Positions 24,971 through 33,828 of a DNA stretch of 57,096 nt are shown here, piece by piece. The DNA comes from UBA2336 sp964597075. GTDB taxonomy: Bacteria > Bacteroidota > Bacteroidia > Cytophagales > Cyclobacteriaceae. The number at the start of each line of letters is the position of its first letter. The stretch's first letter is position 1. The notes beneath the pieces were generated by a model. The model was not told where the DNA came from. It worked only from the letters and a program-made list of their open reading frames with translations, and did no database searches. The DNA is taken from positions 1-57,096 of the forward strand of contig CAZQXC010000005.1 in assembly GCA_964597075.1 (NCBI GenBank). The letters run 5' to 3'. The translations under genes were made by a program, and so were the position numbers.

Positions 24971-27346
24971 TTAGTCTTTAATTACTTCGGTTGGGTTGCC
25001 TTTGTAACTCACCTTGCTGGCTAATCCTTCATCTACTTCCAAACGACCGGTTACAAATACACTTGCTTTTGATGCTCCGCTGGCTTCTACCAGGGCATCT
25101 TTAACTTTAAAATCATAGCCACTAAATTTTGATGCACCGAGTACTTTTGCATCCATTTTTGTGCCCTCCCCTGAAAGGGTCAAATCAGATGCTCCACTCA
25201 GGTAAATGGCAAGGTCGCGTACATTTATTTCAGCTTCTACGTTTATTGCACCCAATACTTTAATTTTCAAATCATCTTCTGTGAAGCCAGAAAAGGATGC
25301 TGTACCGGCTCCTTTCAAATCTATTTTATTGACCTCCGGCATGGTGATATTGATCTTCATCTCTTCAAACTTCAAAGGATTTTTTCTTAATCGGAATCTT
25401 TTTTCATCCGAATAATCAATTACCAACGTAGTGCCCATCCGCACAACCCTGTACTTTTCTTTTTCAGATGCCGGGCCGATGAGTTCAACTTCATAACCGC
25501 TTCCTTGTTTTACGTTGATATCGAACAAGCCACTAATCTCCAACTCATCGAAATCTGTTAAACTGGCGGTTGTTACATCATCATTGTCCCATTCACTACC
25601 CCAGGAAGAATTATCGCGCTCATCTTCCGGGCAGGAAGTACACGTAAGTTGTCCATCGTTTGTTATAATCCAGGTATTACCTGAGCGTTTATCATGATCG
25701 ATGTACTGGTTGATTAATCGCCACATATTATCCTCTAACACAAATGGTTGTTCATACGGAATAAATAGGGTCATGTTTAACTGCTGTCCTCTGAAAATAG
25801 CATCCTCTTTAAACTGTATGTTTGAGTCGAATGTGATTATTGAATCATTTTGACTGACCGTGTACTCAACCATCTGCGCATTATCGATGGCTTTCATACG
25901 GGAGTTCCCGCGGGCTTCAAATACCTGGACCAGTTTTAATGAAGTTTCTTCATATCCCTTCAGGGTAAGGGAAGTTACCTTGTAATCATCCAGGCCGGTT
26001 TCGCGTACGTTTAGTACGGCTGTTTTTCCGCCCAAATCATAGACTTGCTCAACTTTGTATTCACCATCTTCTTTGAAGGCTATGGCAATTTTAGGTACAG
26101 AAAAACTGAGTACAGCTAGTGAAAAGAAGAATAGAATAAATAAACTCCAACCTACTGCTGCACCAAATACAATCCGGTTAGCGATGGCAGATATTCCGAG
26201 CAACATAATGATGATGCCGGGTATTAAAGCGCCAACAAACGCCATTGCTGCTGTAAAGGAAGGTATGGCCCTGCTGAAGGCCTCCATAGGCAAGCTCACA
26301 TCCTGCCACCCTACAATCCAGCCGGATGAAAACGTGAGCAAGCCAAACAGTACACCACCCGTAATCAACACGCCTACAACAAATGTGAGTCCAATCAGCA
26401 TAATGAAAATACCTATGCCTACGCGTAATACATCGGCTAACGGTCCTACTATTTTACCCAACCCGGTTAATACCCAGCCAATGGCGCGGAAGGGAAACAG
26501 AAGAATTTTTACCAGTACGCTTTCTTCTTCAGCAGGTTTTTCATCCTGGCCTTTTTTTATGTTCGATTCGATGTTGGAGAGGGTAACAGGCTCTCCTTGC
26601 ATTTGCATTTTATCGGTTAAGGAAAGGGCCTCAGGAACCACAATCCAGAATACGATGTAAGCGATAAACCCTATGCCTCCAAAAATTGCTGTAATGACGA
26701 AGATAAGTCGCACCACTACAATGTCCATTTTTAAGTAGGCAGCTAAACCGCTGGCTACACCGCCAATTACTTTTTTATCGGCATCGCGAAAGAGTTTCTT
26801 CGATACATTCGGCTCGTCTAGTTCATAAGAACCCGGAACGATAATCCACAGCACGACATAGGCGATAAGGATTAAACCATAACCAAAAGTGAGCAGGACA
26901 AATAACAGGCGAATCCAAACGGGATCTACATTGAAGTAATTGCCCAACCCGGCACAAACGCCACCCAGAATTTTGCGCTTTTGGTCGCGCATAAATTGTT
27001 TAGAGGCATAGGGGGTATTGGTTTTATTTTCTGATTGTTTTTGTTCTTTGGGTGTCTCCGCTTGTGCGTATTCTTCCTCTTCGGCTGCTTTGAAGTCGCT
27101 AACGCTTCCCATAGTGGCCTTCAGGCTATTTACATCTTCTGATGTAATAACCTGCTTACCCTCGTTGAGCTTGCTCAGGAAAATTTCAGCAATGCGACTC
27201 TCGATGTCGGGCAGGATTTCGCTACTGTCATCAAATGTGGAGAAGTATTTATTTATGGAGTCGAGGTATTTTTTCAGAACCTCATATCCATCTTCTTCGA
27301 TGTGAAAGATGATGCCGCTGATGTTGATACTGATATTCTTTTTCAT
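24971..27346 (-). CDS. PspC-domain envelope stress protein with C-terminal GIN (DUF2807) domain
   Basis: A 791-residue membrane protein. Order of parts: a cytoplasmic N-terminal helical region (1-118); two PspC domains, the first with KRKILGGVCAGLGNYFNVDP (about 120-175) and the second with KKVIGGVASGLAAYLKMD (about 185-245); four more hydrophobic segments (about 285-420); then a polar region and a C-terminal DUF2807 beta-helix-like domain (about 590-785) rich in repeats such as LKGAGTASFSGF and LSGASDLTLSG. Typical of Bacteroidota, where it is usually paired with a PadR regulator, here 23 bp upstream. A role in sensing membrane stress is inferred from PspC. Confidence 0.88.
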   Translation of the reverse strand: MKKNISINISGIIFHIEEDGYEVLKKYLDSINKYFSTFDDSSEILPDIESRIAEIFLSKLNEGKQVITSEDVNSLKATMGSVSDFKAAEEEEYAQAETPKEQKQSENKTNTPYASKQFMRDQKRKILGGVCAGLGNYFNVDPVWIRLLFVLLTFGYGLILIAYVVLWIIVPGSYELDEPNVSKKLFRDADKKVIGGVASGLAAYLKMDIVVVRLIFVITAIFGGIGFIAYIVFWIVVPEALSLTDKMQMQGEPVTLSNIESNIKKGQDEKPAEEESVLVKILLFPFRAIGWVLTGLGKIVGPLADVLRVGIGIFIMLIGLTFVVGVLITGGVLFGLLTFSSGWIVGWQDVSLPMEAFSRAIPSFTAAMAFVGALIPGIIIMLLGISAIANRIVFGAAVGWSLFILFFFSLAVLSFSVPKIAIAFKEDGEYKVEQVYDLGGKTAVLNVRETGLDDYKVTSLTLKGYEETSLKLVQVFEARGNSRMKAIDNAQMVEYTVSQNDSIITFDSNIQFKEDAIFRGQQLNMTLFIPYEQPFVLEDNMWRLINQYIDHDKRSGNTWIITNDGQLTCTSCPEDERDNSSWGSEWDNDDVTTASLTDFDELEISGLFDINVKQGSGYEVELIGPASEKEKYRVVRMGTTLVIDYSDEKRFRLRKNPLKFEEMKINITMPEVNKIDLKGAGTASFSGFTEDDLKIKVLGAINVEAEINVRDLAIYLSGASDLTLSGEGTKMDAKVLGASKFSGYDFKVKDALVEASGASKASVFVTGRLEVDEGLASKVSYKGNPTEVIKD

Positions 27347-27369
27347 AATAATCGCAGAGTCAGAGTTGG

Positions 27370-27711
27370 TTACAAAGTTGTGTTAGCTTTTGAAGTAATC
27401 ATTTTCGTGGAATGAATGAGTCCTTCCCAGGTTTCGGTTAGTTTTTCGAGGAAGTTTCTTCCCTCCAGGGTTAGTTTGTAGTATTTACGTGGAGGTCCGG
27501 ATTTAGACTCCACCCATTTATACTCCAGCAAACCGGAATTTTTTAATCGGGTAAGTAACGGATAGAGTGTTCCCTCCACCACAATCATTTTAGCAGCCGT
27601 TAGTTCGTCAAGCATATCCGAGGCATATACTTCGCCCCGCGATATTATGTGAAGGACACAGTATTCCAAAATACCCTTCCTCATCTGCACTTGTGTATTT
27701 TCAAGATCCAT
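27370..27711 (-). CDS. PadR family transcriptional regulator
   Basis: A 113-residue winged-helix regulator of the short PadR class. The motif MRKGILEYCVLHIISRGEVY and the wing sequence EGTLYPLLTRLKNSGLLEY are typical, followed by SKSGPPRKYYKLTLEGRNFL. It is the first gene of an operon with the PspC-GIN gene, a conserved pairing. A 23-bp imperfect palindrome 36 bp upstream (27748-27770) is a likely autoregulatory operator. Confidence 0.93.
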   Translation of the reverse strand: MDLENTQVQMRKGILEYCVLHIISRGEVYASDMLDELTAAKMIVVEGTLYPLLTRLKNSGLLEYKWVESKSGPPRKYYKLTLEGRNFLEKLTETWEGLIHSTKMITSKANTTL

Positions 27712-27747
27712 AATTTAATTTTTACCAATTAGCCCTTCTAACGCAGA

Positions 27748-27770
27748 AGTACTGGGTATGACCAAGTACT
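27748..27770. promoter_or_regulatory. Probable PadR operator palindrome
   Basis: AGTACTGGGT (27748-27757) and ACCAAGTACT (27761-27770) are inverted copies with one mismatch around a three-base centre. The outer half-sites AGTACT recall the GTAC-containing half-sites reported for PadR proteins. It lies 36 bp before the padR start. The remaining sequence between padR and the sulfotransferase gene (27712-27857) shows nothing else clear. Confidence 0.6.
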
Positions 27771-27857
27771 AAGCCAAAAAAATTAATATTCTGCAAAAAG
27801 GCTTAATTTGGACTTTATTCGATGTTTTTGTTCTGCTGATTGCTATTGAACAGCAAC

Positions 27858-28745
27858 CTAAAAAGGTAGATTCTGGTCATATCCGTACACCTCAAAATCA
27901 AAAGCGTACATTTTTCTGATCCTATTGGCAGTGGAAGCGGTGCAGGTAAATTCGGGTTTAATCATTCCCTGATTAAGGTGCAGCAGTTTAATGCCATAGC
28001 TTGACAGAAAATTCTGAAGGAGCAGTGGTTCTTCCAGTTTGAATACCTGAGCGTTAAGGCCGGCTTTAGTATAGGGATAGATAAAAAGATGCTGCGGTTT
28101 AAAATGCTGGTCCTTGAACCGGTCGGGTATGCGACTGATGCGTTCTATAAATTCGTCAAAAGAAAGTGTGCGGTGTAAAATGCCACCCAGGTAATTCTGA
28201 TAAATGAAAGGTTTGTCTGTGCCTTGTTCAAAAAAATCACGGTAAACCGAAATTAACCGCTCAAACGGGTTTCGTACAACCGTAAACCCTTTGAACGTCT
28301 TTAGATCCTCGTCAATAGAGGTTTGCAACCATGCATCAACCAGAAAATTAATCTGTACAGGCGTAAGTGATTCATTTTTTAAGTCAGGTTTTATCAGATT
28401 CAGCATTTCGCTTCCCATAGAAGTGCTGGCTGCCTTGGAAATGCGCACATAAAATAGTTTTTGTTGAGGAGCCAGCAGGTGGCCTGCTACTTTTTGGTAA
28501 GAATTTTTAACAAAGGCGGCCGCACCTACGAGATTGGTAAGCGAAGTATTGTGATTGAACCATTTGACGGTTGGGGGTGGGCCCAGTGGTTGCGGAAGAA
28601 AATGTTCCAGTCCTGTAAGACTTTCCTTTCGCCAGGAATGAAAGTCTAAGGGTTTTAAATTCAGATTATTTTTACTGATCAGCAGCGTAACAAATGAAAA
28701 TAAACTGGCCACAGGGTTTTCAGATTGCCGAAATATAGCACCCAC
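27858..28745 (-). CDS. Sulfotransferase family protein, start uncertain
   Basis: Sulfotransferase of the family-2 type (PAPS-dependent, carbohydrate-like). Two PAPS-binding elements are visible: LFYVRISKAASTSM (5' phosphosulfate loop; the more usual PKTGGTS is altered) and TVVRNPFERLISVYRDFF (3' phosphate motif). No ATG is available before the catalytic core; the GTG at 28745 gives a plausible 295-residue protein, and an in-frame TTG at 28841 would extend it into the divergent gene. A -7 match TAGGTTTG lies on this strand at about 28794-28787. Acceptor is unknown; it may modify surface polysaccharide. Confidence 0.75.
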   Translation of the reverse strand: MGAIFRQSENPVASLFSFVTLLISKNNLNLKPLDFHSWRKESLTGLEHFLPQPLGPPPTVKWFNHNTSLTNLVGAAAFVKNSYQKVAGHLLAPQQKLFYVRISKAASTSMGSEMLNLIKPDLKNESLTPVQINFLVDAWLQTSIDEDLKTFKGFTVVRNPFERLISVYRDFFEQGTDKPFIYQNYLGGILHRTLSFDEFIERISRIPDRFKDQHFKPQHLFIYPYTKAGLNAQVFKLEEPLLLQNFLSSYGIKLLHLNQGMIKPEFTCTASTANRIRKMYAFDFEVYGYDQNLPF

Positions 28746-28811
28746 CCGACAAAAACCTCTTACTTCTTTATACCCACCGGTATAAAACCCAAACCTACCG
28801 TATATTGCAAC

Positions 28812-31800
28812 GTGAAGAAGTTGGCGATCAGGAGAATACAACCTTTTGGGAAGCGTTTTAGGCTTTTTTTTGGTGCCTTTCTGCTATTCCTTCAGTCCAG
28901 TGCCCAGGTGGGCAATGAATGGATTCAATTCAGCCAGTTCTATTATAAAATTCCGGTCGCGGAAACCGGCCTTTACCGCATTACCTATAATGATCTGCAA
29001 ACGGCTGGATTTCCGGTTGGTTCAGTAGATCCACGGAGACTGCAACTATTCCATCGTGGTGTGGAGCAGGCGATTTATATAGAAGGTGAAAGTGATGCGG
29101 TTTTTAATGCTTCCGACTACATCGAGTTTTACGGACGCAGAAATGACGGAACTTCCGATACAGAACTTTACAAGCCAGCGACTACACAACCTCATACGTA
29201 CTATAATTTATTCAGCGACACCACGGTTTATTTTCTCACCTACAATAATCTGGCGGTGATTGGTAAGCGCATTCCAAAAACATGGGAAGTTAACGTGACC
29301 AGTATTCCTGCGGAACCAGCTCATTCCGATGAGAAATTACTGGTTAATGCCCAACAACATTCCGATGGTATCGCGTACCAGCAATACATTCGTAAAACTT
29401 CGTTTGATGTGGGCGAAGGATGGACAGGCACAATGCTTTCGCAGAACCAGACCCTGGACTATGTAATAGAAGGGTTAACCAATGGCATACCTGCATCAGG
29501 GCTTCCTCAACTGGAAGTATTGGTGGCCGGACGTGCGGAAATAGTTGCACCGCACCGTGCTGAAATTTATGTTGGGCCAACGGTAGCCGGTTTACGACTA
29601 GTAGAAACACGTGATATTGTAAACTTCAATGTTGTAAAAATAGACCAGGTCCTTAACTGGACAGACATTGGTGCAGATGGACGGATGACTGTACGCTTAC
29701 GGGTATTAGCTACAGGCACGGCCGCACGGGCGAGCGTTTCTTATATCAACGTAAAATATCCGCAAAATTTTAATGCTACAGGTGCCACTGAGAAGTATTT
29801 TCAGCTTGAAGAAAATCCTTCCGGGAAATCCTTTATTGATATCCAAAATGTACCACCTGACACCAGGCTATTCGATGTAACAGATCCGGGTAATATAATT
29901 TGGTACAATCCCCCTGCCTCAACCTTTAATCCTGTTATTTCAAACACTCAGGTTTCACGAAAACTTTTTCTAACGAATGTACTTCGATCAGTTTCGGGAA
30001 TAAAGCGGGTAAACTTTCGCAACATCACACCCTCACAACACAACTATATTGTTATCAGTCACCCATTGTTAATGAAACCTGCGTTGGGTTACGATGATGC
30101 GGTGAAAGCATATGCCGCTTACCGTGCATCTGATGCTGGTGGTTCCTACGATACACTGGTGGTAGATGTTCGGCAACTCTATAACCAATTCAATTATGGA
30201 GAGATCTCTCCGTTAGCCATTTACCGGTTTATGAAGTACATAGTTAGCAATGGAAACCCGAAATATCTTTTCATCATTGGTAAAGGGTTAGACTGGTCAC
30301 TGAATTATCATCGTAACCCCGGCTCAGCAGCTTTTACCGTGTATAAGGATCTTGTCCCTTCGGCCGGTAAACCTGCATCGGATATGTACTATACTGTTGG
30401 TTTGGGTGGCACTACGTATGAACCAGCTGTTTCAACAGGAAGAATTTCGGCTACCAATCCCACACAAGTGGCAGCATACCTGAATAAGGTTAAAGAAATG
30501 GAGGCCTTGCCGTTTGATGCGCTTTGGCGAAAAAATATTATTCACCTCAGTGGCGGACTTACACCTTTTGAAACAACACTGTTCCGAAATTACCTTGAAT
30601 CTTACGAATCGATAGCAGAAGATATTTACCTCGGTGGTAATGTTAAAGCGCAGGCGAAAAACACCACAGATGTAGGCGAGTTGATTAACATTTCCGAAGA
30701 AGTGAATAATGGTTTAAACCTGATTACTTTTTTTGGTCACTCCTCACCCGAAACCAATGATTTTGAAGTAGGCTTCGTTACGAATCCGGCATTGGGCTAT
30801 AATAATCCGGGCAAGTACCCTATGTTTTTAATCAATGGTTGTAACGCAGCTGATTTTTTTACTACAGCTACACGTTTTGGTGAAGATTGGGTACTGGCTA
30901 CGAATAAAGGTGCAACCGGATTTATGGCGCATACTTCGTTTGGGTATGCCAATACCCTTCGATTATACTCCGACTTTTTTTACCAGGTTGCGTTTGCGGA
31001 TTCCATTTTCCTTCGCAAAGGTGTGGGCGATATTCAAATGGAAGTGGCTAAGCGGTATATGGAAATACAATTTCCAAGTGAAGGTAATCTTACGCAAGTG
31101 AGCCAGATGTTGTTATTGGGTGATCCGGCTGTAAATGTTTTTGGCGCGGCTAGACCTGATTATGAAATCAACAATGCCAATGTATTTGCTGAATCAACCG
31201 ATGGCGAACCGATCACAGCTTTAAGCGAAGCCTTCACCCTAAACATTATTACGCAAAACTTTGGCAGGACAAAGGAGGACTCTATTCATGTTCGTATTAC
31301 CCGGATTTTCAATGATAATTCTACGGAAACCTACGATACCTTGTATCCGCCTGTGCTGTACCGCGATACATTGGCCTTCACAATAAAACAGGAGCGCAAC
31401 AAAGGATTCGGTAATAATATTTTTCAGATTGAAATTGATCCGTTTAACCTCATTCCTGAATTGAATAAGGAAAACAACAATGCCAGCTATAATCTCTTTG
31501 TTCCGCTTAACGTCACCAAAAATCTATTTCCCTACGATTATGCGATTGTAAACCTGCCATCGGTAAACCTTACTTTTTCCAGTACCGATATTCTGGGAGT
31601 AGCGCGGAATTTTGAAATAGAAGTGGATACGGTGAGTACCTTCAACAGTCTGTATAAAAAATCGTTTACAGTGAATGGTGTTATTGCCACTCAGCTACTT
31701 GACTTGCTGGCACAGGATTCGCTGGCTTATTACTGGCGTTCACGGTTTAAAGATCCGCAGGAGGGTGAAGTAGCGGAATGGGTCAACTCATCGTTTACCT

Positions 31801-33809
31801 TTATCCAAAATTCACCTGAAGGTTGGACGCAGCTTCACTTTCCGCAATACGTAAAAAATGAATCGATAGGGTTGGTTCAGGATCCGGTACTTCGCACATT
31901 TGGCTACATTGAGTCCGTTTTAAATTTTGATATTCACACCTATGGCAGTAGTCATCCAGCTCCGCATACGGATGTCTCCATCAAAATCAACAATGCCGAA
32001 TACAATCCGGCTGATCTGGGCATTAAGTGCCGTGACAACACCATAAACCTGATTGCGTTCGATAAGCAATCGACCATTCCCTATACGGCCGTTCTTTTCA
32101 ATCCGTTTGATGGGCGTGCGTGCGGCAGACGACCTCAGGTAATCAACAGTTTTACCGCAGCACAACTACAAACCGGTTTGGGTAATGATATTTATCAATA
32201 CATGATCAATGTTCCCGAAGGTGATTCTGTGGCATTGTTTACCATTGGCGATCCAGGCGTTGCGTTATGGTCAGCGGCCATTAAGCAACAGTTTGAAGCC
32301 CTGGGAATTTCCGCTGCGCAGTTAACTGCTGTGCAACCGGGTGAGCCGATAGTAATTTTTGCCAAGAAGGGAACAGTACCCGGCTCAGCCCGTATGTTCA
32401 AACCCGTTACTGTTCCCGTTAATCAACAAGAGCTGCTGGTGAGCGGAACCATTACCGGCCGATTTGATTCCGGCACCATGACGTCTACGCTCATCGGTCC
32501 GGCACAGGAATGGCAAAGCCTGGTAACACAAGCATTGGTATCTGAACTTCCACAAACGGATGTTTACGCCTTTGATGTGGTGGGATTGTCTTTAACGGGA
32601 GAAGAACAAGTGTTGCTTCAGGATATAACCGGTACGGTTGATCTTTCCTTTATTGATGCTGACGATTATCCTTATTTAAAAATAAGGTACAATACCAACG
32701 ATGCCATTAACCTTACACCATCGCAACTAAAGAAGTGGTTGGTATTTTATACCCCGGTGGCCGAGGGTGTACTAGTATTTAACGGGCCAACGGAACAACA
32801 GCAGTTGCAGGAAGGGGAGATGTGGAGGGGATCGTATGGCTTTAGAAATATTTCTCAAAAGGCATTCACCGATTCGCTAACGGTTCAACTGGAAATCTTC
32901 AACCAAACCAACCGCAACGCTGAGCAACAACTGATAAAAATTAAAGCCCCTGAGCCTGGCGAGACTACGTCATTTACTGTACACACTGAAACCCTAGGTA
33001 GAGCAGGGCTTAATGATGTAAATGTTTTTGTAAACCCACGGCTGGTGCCTGAACAGTATTATGAAAATAATGTGCTTAAGCTCAGTAGTTATCTCAACGT
33101 TCAGGCCGATGTATTCAATCCTATCCTCGATGTTATGGTGGATGGCCGCTATCTTACCAATGGCGATTTTGTATCACCCAATCCAGTCATTGTGATTAAG
33201 CTTTGGGATGATAATTCCTTCATCAAAAAAACTGAACCCGAAGGGATGAAGATCAGGCTTACGTGGCCTGGCGCTACCACGGCCACGGATATCACCTTGG
33301 ATCGGGAAGATGTAGTGTGGTTTCCTCAAACCGATACTGAATACTTCCGTATTGTATTTTCACCGGAAAATCTGGTTGAAGGATTATACACGCTTGAAGT
33401 GGAAGCCCGTGATGTACGTAACAACAGTAGTGGAGTAATTCCCTACGCTATACAATTTGAAGTGAAGTACGAAGCAGGCGTTATGTTATTGCCGCCTTAT
33501 CCAAATCCATCCGCTACTGAGTTTCGCTTCGACCTGATTATTACCGGGGACGATCCACCGGATATCCTCCAGCTCGATATCATTTCAACTACAGGTGTAC
33601 CGGTTGTTTCATTTGAGGTAACTCAGTTTTACATTGGTACCAACCGCGTGATTTGGGATGGTAAAGATGGTAATGGAAACGATCTACCCAGCGGCTTATA
33701 CATCTATAAATTGATACTGATGAAGAATGGTCAGCAGATTCCTGTTCAAGTACCCTCAGGTCAAAGTTTTTTTCAAGGACAATTTGGTAAAGTGGTGTTG
33801 AGGAGGTGA
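28812..33809 (+). CDS. PorU2-like C25 (gingipain-family) peptidase of type IX secretion
   Basis: A 1,665-residue exported protein. The GTG at 28812 gives MKKLAIRRIQ followed by a clean signal peptide ending SSAQ. A beta-rich N-terminal half leads to a peptidase C25 domain (about residues 405-760) with the catalytic pair His643 in FFGHSSPE and Cys677 in INGCNAADF. CARDB-like and Ig-like modules follow. The C-terminus (about 1570-1665; YPNPSATEFRF and WDGKDGNGNDLPSGLYIYKL) is a type A T9SS sorting domain with FlgD-like fold. PorU of P. gingivalis is about 1,160 residues, so this matches the longer PorU2-type group. It probably cleaves sorting signals at the outer membrane. Confidence 0.8.
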   Translation: MKKLAIRRIQPFGKRFRLFFGAFLLFLQSSAQVGNEWIQFSQFYYKIPVAETGLYRITYNDLQTAGFPVGSVDPRRLQLFHRGVEQAIYIEGESDAVFNASDYIEFYGRRNDGTSDTELYKPATTQPHTYYNLFSDTTVYFLTYNNLAVIGKRIPKTWEVNVTSIPAEPAHSDEKLLVNAQQHSDGIAYQQYIRKTSFDVGEGWTGTMLSQNQTLDYVIEGLTNGIPASGLPQLEVLVAGRAEIVAPHRAEIYVGPTVAGLRLVETRDIVNFNVVKIDQVLNWTDIGADGRMTVRLRVLATGTAARASVSYINVKYPQNFNATGATEKYFQLEENPSGKSFIDIQNVPPDTRLFDVTDPGNIIWYNPPASTFNPVISNTQVSRKLFLTNVLRSVSGIKRVNFRNITPSQHNYIVISHPLLMKPALGYDDAVKAYAAYRASDAGGSYDTLVVDVRQLYNQFNYGEISPLAIYRFMKYIVSNGNPKYLFIIGKGLDWSLNYHRNPGSAAFTVYKDLVPSAGKPASDMYYTVGLGGTTYEPAVSTGRISATNPTQVAAYLNKVKEMEALPFDALWRKNIIHLSGGLTPFETTLFRNYLESYESIAEDIYLGGNVKAQAKNTTDVGELINISEEVNNGLNLITFFGHSSPETNDFEVGFVTNPALGYNNPGKYPMFLINGCNAADFFTTATRFGEDWVLATNKGATGFMAHTSFGYANTLRLYSDFFYQVAFADSIFLRKGVGDIQMEVAKRYMEIQFPSEGNLTQVSQMLLLGDPAVNVFGAARPDYEINNANVFAESTDGEPITALSEAFTLNIITQNFGRTKEDSIHVRITRIFNDNSTETYDTLYPPVLYRDTLAFTIKQERNKGFGNNIFQIEIDPFNLIPELNKENNNASYNLFVPLNVTKNLFPYDYAIVNLPSVNLTFSSTDILGVARNFEIEVDTVSTFNSLYKKSFTVNGVIATQLLDLLAQDSLAYYWRSRFKDPQEGEVAEWVNSSFTFIQNSPEGWTQLHFPQYVKNESIGLVQDPVLRTFGYIESVLNFDIHTYGSSHPAPHTDVSIKINNAEYNPADLGIKCRDNTINLIAFDKQSTIPYTAVLFNPFDGRACGRRPQVINSFTAAQLQTGLGNDIYQYMINVPEGDSVALFTIGDPGVALWSAAIKQQFEALGISAAQLTAVQPGEPIVIFAKKGTVPGSARMFKPVTVPVNQQELLVSGTITGRFDSGTMTSTLIGPAQEWQSLVTQALVSELPQTDVYAFDVVGLSLTGEEQVLLQDITGTVDLSFIDADDYPYLKIRYNTNDAINLTPSQLKKWLVFYTPVAEGVLVFNGPTEQQQLQEGEMWRGSYGFRNISQKAFTDSLTVQLEIFNQTNRNAEQQLIKIKAPEPGETTSFTVHTETLGRAGLNDVNVFVNPRLVPEQYYENNVLKLSSYLNVQADVFNPILDVMVDGRYLTNGDFVSPNPVIVIKLWDDNSFIKKTEPEGMKIRLTWPGATTATDITLDREDVVWFPQTDTEYFRIVFSPENLVEGLYTLEVEARDVRNNSSGVIPYAIQFEVKYEAGVMLLPPYPNPSATEFRFDLIITGDDPPDILQLDIISTTGVPVVSFEVTQFYIGTNRVIWDGKDGNGNDLPSGLYIYKLILMKNGQQIPVQVPSGQSFFQGQFGKVVLRR

Positions 33810-33828
33810 CGTACCACAGCATTGAAAA

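Noticed and set aside
26055..26660. 201-codon + strand frame inside the PspC-GIN gene
   Set aside because: Antisense shadow of the hydrophobic segments of a clear protein; no independent signals.
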